64,000 nt of DNA from CAYNLK01 sp964398055 (lineage in GTDB: Bacteria > Chloroflexota > Anaerolineae > 4572-78 > J111), in NCBI GenBank assembly GCA_964398055.1, contig CAYNLK010000003.1, positions 1-64,000 on the forward strand. The letters are read 5' to 3'. Of this stretch, positions 30,281 to 39,126 are shown one piece after another. How positions within the stretch are numbered: the first letter of the stretch is position 1; each line of letters opens with the position of its first letter. Below the pieces are notes generated by a model. That model searched no databases, was not told where the DNA came from, and saw only the letters and a program-made list of their open reading frames with translations. The position numbers and the translations under genes are program-made.

Positions 30281-33200
30281 ATGAGCTGTTTGTCCATTTT
30301 GCTAATTGATGACCAAATCTCAACTGCCGCTGTAGTGGTGCAGGCCATCAGCCAACAACTGCCGGATTATCAACTGGCGATTGTCAAAAGTTTGGCCGAA
30401 GCTGTGGCGGCGCCGGAACCGGCCGATGTTATTCTGCTCAATAGCACCCTGTTGGCCGATGACCCCACCGGCAGTATCTCAACCTTAAGCCGGGTCTATC
30501 CGGATACCTTCATTATATTGTTGCAAGCCTCATTGACTGAGGAGGCTGTACTGCCGGCTCTGGCAGCTGGGGTCGACGACTATGTCCCCTTGTCCGAGGC
30601 CGGTTTGATGGTCTTAGGTCGCCGGCTGGCCGGCCTGGCTTTGGCGGCTAAATCCTCCGCGGCAACCGGTGAAACCGTCTCCCTTCTGAACAGGTCACTA
30701 ACCAGCTTATTGGCAAACGACCAATCTCCCCTGGCGCTGCAAATGATTGGGCCGGATAACCGGGTGTTGGCCTGGAATCAGGCCATGGCGACCTTCTCCG
30801 GGTTAAGCCGGGAAACTGTGATCGGGACACTGATCGACGACCTGCCGATCTCACCGAGTAATCTGAGCCGGTTGAAAGACATTTTGGACCAGGCCAGGGT
30901 CAGCGGCAAACCGTTTGCTATCTCCGACTACCCGCTGGAGGACCAACAGGGCCAAATCCGTTGGGGACGAATTTATGTCTACCCGCTGCCTCATTACTCC
31001 CCTGAGGTGGGCCAGGACCAACTTTTCGACGTGTGCATTCTTGGCGTCAATATATCTGATTTGAGAGAACAAGCGACTGAGAGTTGGAAGCACAGCCAGG
31101 AGCTACGACTTCTGCTGGAAATCAGCCGGGAAATCTCAGAACAGTTGGATTTGAAATCGACACTGGCCAAAATTGCGGAACAAACCAAATCACTGCTCAA
31201 CGCCGCCACCTGCCATATCTACTTTTTGGAAAAAGACAACCAAACTCTACGCCTGGTTCTGTCGATTGGCCCCGAGGCGGGGCAAATTCAAGATTTGCCG
31301 CTGGCGGTTGGTCAAAAATTATTGAGTTCAATCACCCTCACGGGCAGGGCCATTTTACTTAACGCCAGCGACAGCCAGTCAAGCTATTGCTTTGTCGAAG
31401 ATAAGAATTTAATGGCCGCCCCCTTAACCGCGCTGCGGGGCATTATCGGCCTGGTGGTGATCAGTCGAAATGAGCCTCAACCAGCTTTCCGGTCGGATGA
31501 GCTGAATTTCTTTGGTAATCTGGTGCGGCAAGCCTCACTGGCTATCAATAATGCCCGCCTGTTTGAAGAGACCCAACGCAACCTGAACGAATTAGCCATT
31601 TTTTACGAGGCCAGCGCCGCTATTTCGACCACCTGGGATACGCAGGAGATGTTGAATACGCTCATCCGGCAAATGGTGCAGGGCATGGAGGTCAGCCAGG
31701 GCCATATTGTGAACTGGAACAAAAATTTGCAGCAGGGCAGCGTACAGGCCATTTTTTTTAGTGATCAGAGTGCCGCTGAATTCAGCCAGTTGAAGCCGGG
31801 CCATACCTTTAGCCTGTCGGAACGGCCGGCGGTAGCCGCCGTCATCAACCAACAGCGACCGGTCTTTTTTCAATTCAGTAGCGCCTGGCTCAATGAGATC
31901 GAACGGCAGGATATGGAGCAGACCAACTGCTTGTCTCGGCTGTTGGTGCCGTTAGTCGTTAAGAGTGAAACGATTGGCTGGGCCGAGCTGTGGGAAACCC
32001 GTTATGAACGTCTCTTTACCTCCGACGAAATTCGGCTGGTACGGATGCTGGCCAACCAGGCGGCTGTAACTTTGGAAAATGCCCGGTATCTGGAACAGAC
32101 GCAACAAACGTTGGAAGAAACAACGGCCCTGTACGAAGTCGCCCGGGCCCTGGCTACCGCTCAAGATAGCCAGACTATCATGAGCGCCGTCTTGCAGGAG
32201 TATTTACGGGTGCTGGATCTTTACCAGGGCAGGATCATTGTTTTTGACTTTGAGACCAAAATGGGCGTGGTCCAAGTCAATATTCGGGACGAACAAGTGG
32301 CTACGGCAACAACCCACCCAACCGCTGACCCGGATAGCGAGCAGCGACTTTTAGAGGGGCAGCAAATCATGCTGCGTAACAACCCGCTCTATACCCGCCT
32401 GATGAGAAGTCGCCAACCGGTGGTCATCGACGATCCGCAGGCAGCCTGGCTGACCCCGGTCGATAAGTCGGCCAGGAGCGCCATTGGGGGTGGCTGGGCC
32501 GGCCCGGCAGCTTTGTCGATATTGGTCATCCCGATCCAGATAAGGGGTGAAATCAACGGGGCCATCGTGGTGGAGGCCACCCGCCAACGGCGCAGCTTTG
32601 AACAGTGGACCATCTCGCTGGGGCAGGCTATGGCTGACCAGCTCAGCATCGCCCTGCAAAACGTCAGATTATACGAGTTAGAATATGAGCGTCGCCGGCA
32701 GGCTGAAACGCTGCGTGAAGTCTCTTTTGCCATTGGCTCCAGCCTAAACCTGAAAGACGTTTTGGAGCGCATCCTGGATCAACTAGGCCGGGTGATCAAA
32801 TATGACAGCGCCGCCATTCACCTGATCGAAGGTAAGCGCCGCCGAATCATCGCCGGCCGAGGTTTTCCTCAACCGGAGAAAGTGATCGGCTTGACCTTTC
32901 CGATTAGCCTGGATATGCAGGAACCTGGTTCGGTGGCTATTCATACCCGCCAACCCCTGTGCATTGGCGATATCCAGGCGCTTTATCCCGTTTTCAAAGA
33001 AGATGCGCACCGTCACATCCATTCGTGGATGGGAATTCCCTTAATTGCCCGAGATAAAGTTATCGGTTTGATCAGCATCGACCGGACCGAAGTCAACGCC
33101 TACCACGAGGGGGATATCAACCTGGCCCAAGCGTTCGCCAATCAGGTCGCCATTACCCTGGAAAATGCCCGGCTATACGAATTGGAAGTCCGCCAGCTTG

Positions 33201-33961
33201 AGCGAGAATTGGAGATTGCCCGGGGTATCCAAAGGACGCTATTACCTCAGATTGTGCCCAAAGTACCCGGTCTGGAAATCTGCGGTCGTATCGTACCGGC
33301 CCGGCAAATCGGCGGTGACTTCTTCCATTTCTTTTCCCTGGGCCAGGATCATTTTGGCCTGGCTATCGGCGATGTCAGCGGCAAGGGCATCCCGGCGGCG
33401 CTCTACATGGCCGTGGCGATGACCGCTATCGACGCTCAAATCAGCGCCACGCTGGGGCCGGGCGAGCTACTGAACAAGCTGCAATATGTTCTATTCAATC
33501 GCCTATACGAAAACAAAATGAACGTCGGCCTGCAGGTGGCCACTTTCACCACGCCTTCAACCAATGGCCGGCCCAAAAACGGCTTACCTAAAAAAGTGAT
33601 GACCCTGGCCAGCGCCGGCATGATCGCCCCGATCCTGGCCACCCGGCAGGGTTGTCAATTTTTACCCGTCAGCGGGTTGCCCATCGGCACCCCGATGGTC
33701 GACCTGGTCTACAAAGAAAGTGAGATCTCGTTAGCGCCATTCACAACCATCATCTTTACCAGCGACGGTATTGTTGAAGCCCGCAACGAAGCCGGCCAGC
33801 TTTTTGGCTTTGAACGACTTGAAGCCACCATCAATGAAGTGATCGACACACAACACGCTGAAATTATTGCCGACCATATCATCCAAATCGCTCAGAAATT
33901 TACCGGCAAGGCCGAGCAAAACGATGATATGACCGTCGTGGTCGTTATTGCCAAAAGTTAA
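30281..33961 (+). CDS. Multi-GAF/PAS SpoIIE-type PP2C serine phosphatase
   Basis: About 1,226 residues, soluble. The order is: receiver-like domain (about 1-115; the phospho-acceptor Asp position reads Asn in 'VILLNSTLL', so it is degenerate), PAS (about 140-260), four GAF domains (about 275-430, 440-605, 615-800, 810-970), a coiled linker ('VRQLERELEIARGIQRTLLP') and a PP2C SpoIIE domain with 'GGDFFHF', 'IGDVSGKGIPAAL', 'FTSDGIVEARN' and 'QNDDMTVVVV', whose metal-binding Asp residues are present. Such enzymes dephosphorylate STAS proteins in partner switching. The ATG at 30281 is preferred because the upstream TTG (30242) lies in the promoter. Confidence 0.9.
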   Translation: MSCLSILLIDDQISTAAVVVQAISQQLPDYQLAIVKSLAEAVAAPEPADVILLNSTLLADDPTGSISTLSRVYPDTFIILLQASLTEEAVLPALAAGVDDYVPLSEAGLMVLGRRLAGLALAAKSSAATGETVSLLNRSLTSLLANDQSPLALQMIGPDNRVLAWNQAMATFSGLSRETVIGTLIDDLPISPSNLSRLKDILDQARVSGKPFAISDYPLEDQQGQIRWGRIYVYPLPHYSPEVGQDQLFDVCILGVNISDLREQATESWKHSQELRLLLEISREISEQLDLKSTLAKIAEQTKSLLNAATCHIYFLEKDNQTLRLVLSIGPEAGQIQDLPLAVGQKLLSSITLTGRAILLNASDSQSSYCFVEDKNLMAAPLTALRGIIGLVVISRNEPQPAFRSDELNFFGNLVRQASLAINNARLFEETQRNLNELAIFYEASAAISTTWDTQEMLNTLIRQMVQGMEVSQGHIVNWNKNLQQGSVQAIFFSDQSAAEFSQLKPGHTFSLSERPAVAAVINQQRPVFFQFSSAWLNEIERQDMEQTNCLSRLLVPLVVKSETIGWAELWETRYERLFTSDEIRLVRMLANQAAVTLENARYLEQTQQTLEETTALYEVARALATAQDSQTIMSAVLQEYLRVLDLYQGRIIVFDFETKMGVVQVNIRDEQVATATTHPTADPDSEQRLLEGQQIMLRNNPLYTRLMRSRQPVVIDDPQAAWLTPVDKSARSAIGGGWAGPAALSILVIPIQIRGEINGAIVVEATRQRRSFEQWTISLGQAMADQLSIALQNVRLYELEYERRRQAETLREVSFAIGSSLNLKDVLERILDQLGRVIKYDSAAIHLIEGKRRRIIAGRGFPQPEKVIGLTFPISLDMQEPGSVAIHTRQPLCIGDIQALYPVFKEDAHRHIHSWMGIPLIARDKVIGLISIDRTEVNAYHEGDINLAQAFANQVAITLENARLYELEVRQLERELEIARGIQRTLLPQIVPKVPGLEICGRIVPARQIGGDFFHFFSLGQDHFGLAIGDVSGKGIPAALYMAVAMTAIDAQISATLGPGELLNKLQYVLFNRLYENKMNVGLQVATFTTPSTNGRPKNGLPKKVMTLASAGMIAPILATRQGCQFLPVSGLPIGTPMVDLVYKESEISLAPFTTIIFTSDGIVEARNEAGQLFGFERLEATINEVIDTQHAEIIADHIIQIAQKFTGKAEQNDDMTVVVVIAKS

Positions 33962-34023
33962 GCTGCTTCCCAACCCCGCCGCAGACTGACTCAATTTTGG
34001 AGCAAGATCAAGGGAGGATACCA

Positions 34024-36651
34024 TTGGCAGAGTTGCGCCCGCTAGATCGAACTCTGGCAACCCTCAATAATGAGCGGGCAGCAGAGGAGCAAGCCCAACT
34101 GGTCGCCCGATTAAGGCTCATCAGCGCGATTGCCAGCCAGGTTGCCGCCGGCTTGGATGTGAATATTTTGCTGCAACAAGCAGTTCAGGCCATTGGCGAG
34201 ACGTTTGCTTGCCATCACGTGGCTGTATTTCTGGTCGAAGACGAAATGCTTCGGCTGAAAGCCATTGCCGGGGCTTATGCGGCTTACTTGCCGCCAGACT
34301 ATACCCAACCCTTGAGTGAGGGCCTCATCGGCTGGGTGGCCTCGCACGGCGAGAAAATAGTTGCCCAAGATGTGGCAGTGGAGCCACGCCATACCCCGCT
34401 GACGACCGAACCTCCAATCACTCGTTCTGAACTGGCTATGCCACTTAAAACAGTTGATCGCGTTTTGGGGGCGATTGACCTCCAAAGCTCGCAACCGAAT
34501 GCTTTCAGCGAGCACGATCTTATGGTTCTGGGAATAGTAGCTGACCAAATTGTGGCGGCGGTTGATAAAACGTACCTGGCTGAAGTAGTTCAGGAAGAAT
34601 TAGCTGAGCAGAGGCGCGCCCAGGAATTGCATCAACACAACATCCAGCAGTTAAAAATTGCCTACGAACAAGCCAAAATCTATGCCGAGGAACTCAAACA
34701 GAAAATTACCGAGCATAGAAAGTTGGCGGAAATCTGGCGAAGATATGAGTTTATCGTCAATGCCTCCAAAGAATTTATGACTTTAATTGGTAAAGAGTGC
34801 ACCTATGAGGCGGTTAATGAAGCCTATTGTCGAGCTCTCAACAGACCCCGCTCAGAAATTGTTGGCAAGCAGGTGGTTGATGTGTGGGGCGAAGAGAGAT
34901 ATCTGGCGCATATCAAAAAATATTTAGATGAATGTTTTGCCGGTAATGAAGTGCACTATCAAAAGTGGTTTGAGTTTGCCACCCTGGGGCGGCGCTATTT
35001 TGATGTGGCGTTTTATCCTTATTACAATCAAGAAGGTGTGGTGACCCATGCGGCGGTTGCTTTTCGGGACATGACGGAGCGGGAGCAGGCCCGGCAGGCC
35101 CTGCAGCAGAGTGAAGAGCGGTTTCGCCAGGTAATCGTCTCGATCAGCGCCCATATTTATGTCACCGAAATAACGCCGGCTGGTCAGCCCAAAAATCTCT
35201 ATCTTTCCCCGCATGTCGAGGCTTTAACCGGTTATCCTTTGGAAAAATTTGAAGCGGATTGGAACTTTTGGCCCGCAACGGTTATCCATCCCGACGATAG
35301 GCCAACCGCCGCCCGGCAAGCGGCCCAATTGGCTCAGGGCCAGAATAGTGAAGTGGAATACCGCCTGCTGCGGGCGGACGGCAGCATCGTCTGGGTACGC
35401 GACAGCGCTAGAGTGCAAACGGATGGCCGTTCTAAAATTATCTATGGTTTGGTCAGCGACATTACGGAACGCAAGCTGGCCGAGGAGGAGGTCCGCCAGC
35501 TCAACGAAAGTTTGGAGCAACGGGTTGTTGACCGGACGCGGGAATTGTCGGCTTTATATGAGATAACCGCGGTTGGCAGTGAGGCTCTCAACCAGGAAAC
35601 CATGCTGGCCCGCTCCCTGGAGCGGATTCTGGTGGCGATGGGCAGCCGGGAGGGCCATATTCACCTGCTGGACCAATCTGGCCGCACCTTACGTTTGGCG
35701 GCGCAACAGGGAGTTCCAGCCGATCTTTCCCCGCAGTTGGCTACGGTCGCTTTAGATCATAGTTTGCAAGGCTGGGTGGTTGAACACGGTGAGCCATTAT
35801 TGGTTTCAGATTTAGCTGTCGATGGGCCAACCTATCATACCCTCTGGCGGAGCGATTCCTGCACCTATGCCGGCGCTCCAATGCGGGTGAGCGGGCAAAT
35901 TGTGGGTGTTTTGGGCGTAATCAGGGCGGCTGAGCAGCAGTTCAGTGTGGAAGAAGTGGCGCTGCTGGCGTCGATTGCCGATCAGGTGGGGGTGGTGGTT
36001 GAGAATGCGCGGCTGCGTCACCAGGCTGAACTCGCCGCGGTGCGGGAAGAGCGAGAACGGCTGGCTCGCGAACTGCACGACTCGGTCACCCAATCCCTCT
36101 ATAGTCTGACGCTGCTGGCCGGCGGCGGCAAGCGGTTGGCCAGAACCGGCAGCCTGGCCAATGTGGCCGATTACTTTACCGACCTGGGCGAGATTGCTCA
36201 GCAGGCTTTAAAGGAGATGCGGCTGTTAGTGTATGAATTACGTCCGTCCATCCTGGAACGCGAAGGGCTGGTCGGCGCGTTGCAGCAGCGGTTAGATTCG
36301 GTCGAGGGACGAGCCGGGGTGGAAGCTCGCCTGCTGGTAGAAGACATGGTCCAGTTGTCGCCCTCGATTGAAGAAGACCTTTACCGGATTGCTCAAGAAG
36401 CCTTGAACAATGCCCTCAAGCATGCGGTGGCAAACTCAGTCACTGTCCGCATTTATATTGACAATGGTCAATTGGTGCTTGAGGTGATGGATGACGGCGC
36501 CGGTTTTGAGCCAGATGCCTTGAGCAATGTGGGCGGAATGGGCTTAATCAGTATCCGCAAGCGAGTGGAAAGAATTGGGGGTACGCTCAATATTCTCACC
36601 GCGCCCGGCCAAGGCACTACCATCAAAGTGAGTGTAGCTCATAATCCTTAA
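34024..36651 (+). CDS. NarL-type sensor histidine kinase with GAF-PAS-PAS-GAF input
   Basis: 875 residues from a TTG start at 34024 with AGGGAGG six bases upstream; the upstream in-frame TTG (33997) has none. Order: GAF (about 30-185), coiled coil (190-240), two PAS domains (about 240-365 and 370-490, the second with a PAC motif 'VEYRLLRADGSIVWV'), coiled coil, GAF (about 515-670), then HisKA_3 with the acceptor His in 'ARELHDSVTQSLYSL' and HATPase ('EALNNALKHA', 'DDGAGFEPD', 'GMGLISIRKRVERIGG'). No membrane span. It follows the SpoIIE gene after 62 bases and is 72 bases upstream of its response regulator. Confidence 0.93.
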   Translation: MAELRPLDRTLATLNNERAAEEQAQLVARLRLISAIASQVAAGLDVNILLQQAVQAIGETFACHHVAVFLVEDEMLRLKAIAGAYAAYLPPDYTQPLSEGLIGWVASHGEKIVAQDVAVEPRHTPLTTEPPITRSELAMPLKTVDRVLGAIDLQSSQPNAFSEHDLMVLGIVADQIVAAVDKTYLAEVVQEELAEQRRAQELHQHNIQQLKIAYEQAKIYAEELKQKITEHRKLAEIWRRYEFIVNASKEFMTLIGKECTYEAVNEAYCRALNRPRSEIVGKQVVDVWGEERYLAHIKKYLDECFAGNEVHYQKWFEFATLGRRYFDVAFYPYYNQEGVVTHAAVAFRDMTEREQARQALQQSEERFRQVIVSISAHIYVTEITPAGQPKNLYLSPHVEALTGYPLEKFEADWNFWPATVIHPDDRPTAARQAAQLAQGQNSEVEYRLLRADGSIVWVRDSARVQTDGRSKIIYGLVSDITERKLAEEEVRQLNESLEQRVVDRTRELSALYEITAVGSEALNQETMLARSLERILVAMGSREGHIHLLDQSGRTLRLAAQQGVPADLSPQLATVALDHSLQGWVVEHGEPLLVSDLAVDGPTYHTLWRSDSCTYAGAPMRVSGQIVGVLGVIRAAEQQFSVEEVALLASIADQVGVVVENARLRHQAELAAVREERERLARELHDSVTQSLYSLTLLAGGGKRLARTGSLANVADYFTDLGEIAQQALKEMRLLVYELRPSILEREGLVGALQQRLDSVEGRAGVEARLLVEDMVQLSPSIEEDLYRIAQEALNNALKHAVANSVTVRIYIDNGQLVLEVMDDGAGFEPDALSNVGGMGLISIRKRVERIGGTLNILTAPGQGTTIKVSVAHNP

Positions 36652-36723
36652 TTTCTTTTGAACTGAGCAGTGGGTGGTTAACGACCAGCCAGCCTAAACT
36701 CATGCAACCTGCGAGGAGGCTCA

Positions 36724-37386
36724 ATGTCCACCAGAAAAGTCATTCGTGTGTTGATTGCCGACGATCACCCTGTAGTACGACGAGGGTTACGAACCCTCTT
36801 AACCAGCGAACCTGGGTTAGAGCCAGTCGGTGAAGCTACCGATGGGGCTGAAGCAGTGGCCCTGGCCAGTTCGTTGCAACCGGATGTGATTCTACTGGAT
36901 ATGGTTATGCCTAAAAAAAATGGTTTAGAGGCTATCGTTGAGATCAAGCGCCAAAATCCGGAGGCGCGCATTCTGGTTCTGACTAGCTTTGCCGAGGACG
37001 AAAAAGTATTTCCGGCAATAAAGGCGGGGGCTCTGGGCTATTTACTCAAAGATTCATCGCCGGAAGAACTGCTTGAGGCCATCCGCAACGTATACCAGGG
37101 CCAGTCTTCCCTGCATCCCACTATTGCGCGGAAACTAATCAACGAATTGAAACGGCCCTCCGATTTAACCCCGGCCCAAACAACTTTAACAGACCGGGAG
37201 GTTGACGTGCTGAAACTTGTGGCGCAAGGGTTTACCAATCAAGAGATTGCCGCCAGGTTAATTCTAAGTGAGTGGACGGTACGGACTCACGTGCGTAATA
37301 TTTTAGACAAGCTGCATTTGGCCAACCGGACCCAGGCTGCGCTCTATGCCCTAAAAGAAGGTTTGGCCGATTTGAACTACGACTAA
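36724..37386 (+). CDS. NarL/FixJ-family response regulator
   Basis: 220 residues: receiver ('IADDHPVVRRGLRTLL', acceptor Asp in 'VILLDMVMPKKNG', 'YLLKDSSPEE') and LuxR-type helix-turn-helix (about 155-215: 'LTDREVDVLKLVAQGFTNQEIAARLILSEWTVRTHVRNIL'). Partner of the preceding kinase. GAGGAGG precedes the ATG. Confidence 0.95.
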   Translation: MSTRKVIRVLIADDHPVVRRGLRTLLTSEPGLEPVGEATDGAEAVALASSLQPDVILLDMVMPKKNGLEAIVEIKRQNPEARILVLTSFAEDEKVFPAIKAGALGYLLKDSSPEELLEAIRNVYQGQSSLHPTIARKLINELKRPSDLTPAQTTLTDREVDVLKLVAQGFTNQEIAARLILSEWTVRTHVRNILDKLHLANRTQAALYALKEGLADLNYD

Positions 37387-37444
37387 TATTACAGCGCAAT
37401 CTTGATGAGAAAATAACCTGGCCATTTTATCCTTCACATCCAAT

Positions 37445-37828
37445 CTATCCCTTAACGTAAGATAGCTTCTCACGGATCGAACCGTTTCTGACCCGGAATA
37501 TATCGACTCCTCGGACATGCCCTTTTTCCTCGCCCTTGTCCACCCAGCTGTATCTCCAGCGCATAATGCACCGCTCACCAAAGCCAAAAATCTCCTCGAT
37601 ATCGATGTGGGCATAGGGCGACTCGCGGAAGAAGTTCTGCCAAAACTGAGTGACTGCTTCCTTTCCCGAGTAGACAGCACCGTCGGGGGCTGGATTGGTA
37701 TTCTCAAAGACACAATCGTCGCTCATAAGCTGCATCATAGCTGCGACATCATGACGGTTGAAGGCCTGATTGAACTCAAGGACGACGCGTATGGCTGATT
37801 CTAACTTTGACATACGGATCGGGCTCAT
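37445..37828 (-). CDS. SnoaL-like/NTF2-fold protein
   Basis: 127 residues with the NTF2-like pattern: long first helix 'IRVVLEFNQAFNRHDVAAMMQLMSDDCVFENTNPAPDG', 'YSGKEAVTQFWQNFF', and the beta strands 'RCIMRWRYSWV...HVRGVDIFRVRNGSIREKLSYV'. Family members are isomerases, cyclases or simple ligand pockets; nothing here fixes the activity. AAAGGAGG is 12 bases before the ATG. The end of the IS remnant lies only 24 bases upstream of the start codon, so the native promoter may have been displaced. Confidence 0.85.
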   Translation of the reverse strand: MSPIRMSKLESAIRVVLEFNQAFNRHDVAAMMQLMSDDCVFENTNPAPDGAVYSGKEAVTQFWQNFFRESPYAHIDIEEIFGFGERCIMRWRYSWVDKGEEKGHVRGVDIFRVRNGSIREKLSYVKG

Positions 37829-37852
37829 ATCGATAAAACACCTCCTTTAGTA

Positions 37853-39115
37853 CTCGACTTTGTCCATTTTTGAAAGCGGATAAAAGAATCAAAGTAGCCG
37901 GGTCAAGCCGGGAAATTTGGCTCAAAGTCGATGTTGATAGAAAAATTGGGGTCAGAACCCCCATTTCTGGCTTGATTAGACCGAATAACAGGCCAAATCC
38001 AGTAAAGAAAGCAAAGTATCCTCAGAAATCAGGCGCAGGTCGGCCTCATTCCCTGAAGTGCGATAATCAAAATTGGCCCACAAGTCTCGTCGGACGGCCG
38101 CCAGGGCGTCACTGAAGGTGGCTTCTTCTTTAAGATACCAACTGGCTTGTCGAATGGGTAATTGTTCTGGGTGGAGGGTATGGGCTATGACCACCACCAG
38201 ACTGAACAAGCCCATCAGACCGGGGGTGGTCCGTTCAATGGCCCGGACCGACCAGTGACGTTGGGTTTCAAAACCGAGATAAGCCCGCATTTCTTCAAAG
38301 GTGACTTCAATGTTCCAGCGGGCGATAAACCAGAGAATGATTTGCCGGGCGCTGACGCTCTGGTCGGAACAGAACAAGGCTGTCGGCAGGAAACTGTGGT
38401 CAGGGCAGCGGACCAGCACCCAGCGCAGGGCCACCGGGTCGAGGCCCCGCCGATACCACAGCCGGTGGCAAACTCGATCTGTTTGGTTTGGCCCCCATAC
38501 CAGGGGATGGTCAGGTGGTGCCAGGTGGGGTGGGGGGCGTTCAGCCGTTGCCCCGGACTGGGCTGGCGGGCACCCTTCTTGGCTTTGGGACCGGGCTTGC
38601 CGGTGGGCTGGGGGCTGGGTGGATCGTGCAAAACCGTATCCAGGCGCAGGCGAGAGACCAGCTTGACCGGCACTTTGAACCGTTGGCAGCGTTGGACCAA
38701 CGGCACGGCGGCATAAGCGCCATCGCCGACCAGGACAATCTCCCGGTCAGGATACCAGCGGCGCACTTTATCAAGCAAAAAGCAAGTCCACGCGACCACG
38801 GTCCGGTGGCGTTTGCCCAGTTTGTGGCTGGTTTTGGGCGACAGGGCCGGGAAAGCCAAAAAGGGCCAGGCCCATCGCCCGGAGGGCCGCCGTGACAGTT
38901 CGCCGGCCCGGGGCCAGGATAGTGCCGTAAATCAAAACCAGCACTTTGGCAAAGGTGGGGGCAGTGAAGGCTACGGCAAAAATTGAAAGTAGCTGGATAA
39001 TCTCTGCGGATGGGGTGGGCATAAGTCCTCCTGGGTTAGTTAAAGTTGGCGCTTCTATCTTAACACAGTTTGCTTATGTCGTCTCATCCTCTATTTAAAA
39101 ATGGCCAAAGTCGAG
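37853..39115 (-). mobile_element. IS701-like insertion sequence remnant with terminal inverted repeats
   Basis: The ends match as inverted repeats: CTCGACTTTGTCCATTTTT (37853-37871) against the reverse complement of 39097-39115, one mismatch in 19. Between them lies a decayed transposase gene. At about 1.26 kb it is shorter than a complete element, in keeping with an internal deletion. A hairpin with T tract on the minus strand (about 37941-37963) lies just past the transposase end. No clear target duplication remains. Confidence 0.8.
37976..39022 (-). pseudogene. Degenerate IS701-family DDE transposase
   Basis: The reading frame is in three pieces. The start (39022 to about 38867: 'FAKVLVLIYGTILAPGRRTVTAALRAMGL') jumps directly to a later part ('KRHRTVVAWTCFLLDKVRRWYPDREIVLVGDGAYAAV', from about 38859), so a segment of roughly 100 or more codons including the first catalytic Asp is missing. 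A further one-base deletion near 38465 moves the end ('ALRWVLVRCPDHSF...IARWNIEVTFEEMRAYLGFET') to another frame. The second Asp (VGDGAY) and the late Glu (WNIEVTFEE) remain. It cannot make active transposase. Confidence 0.88.
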
Positions 39116-39126
39116 GATGAGGGACA

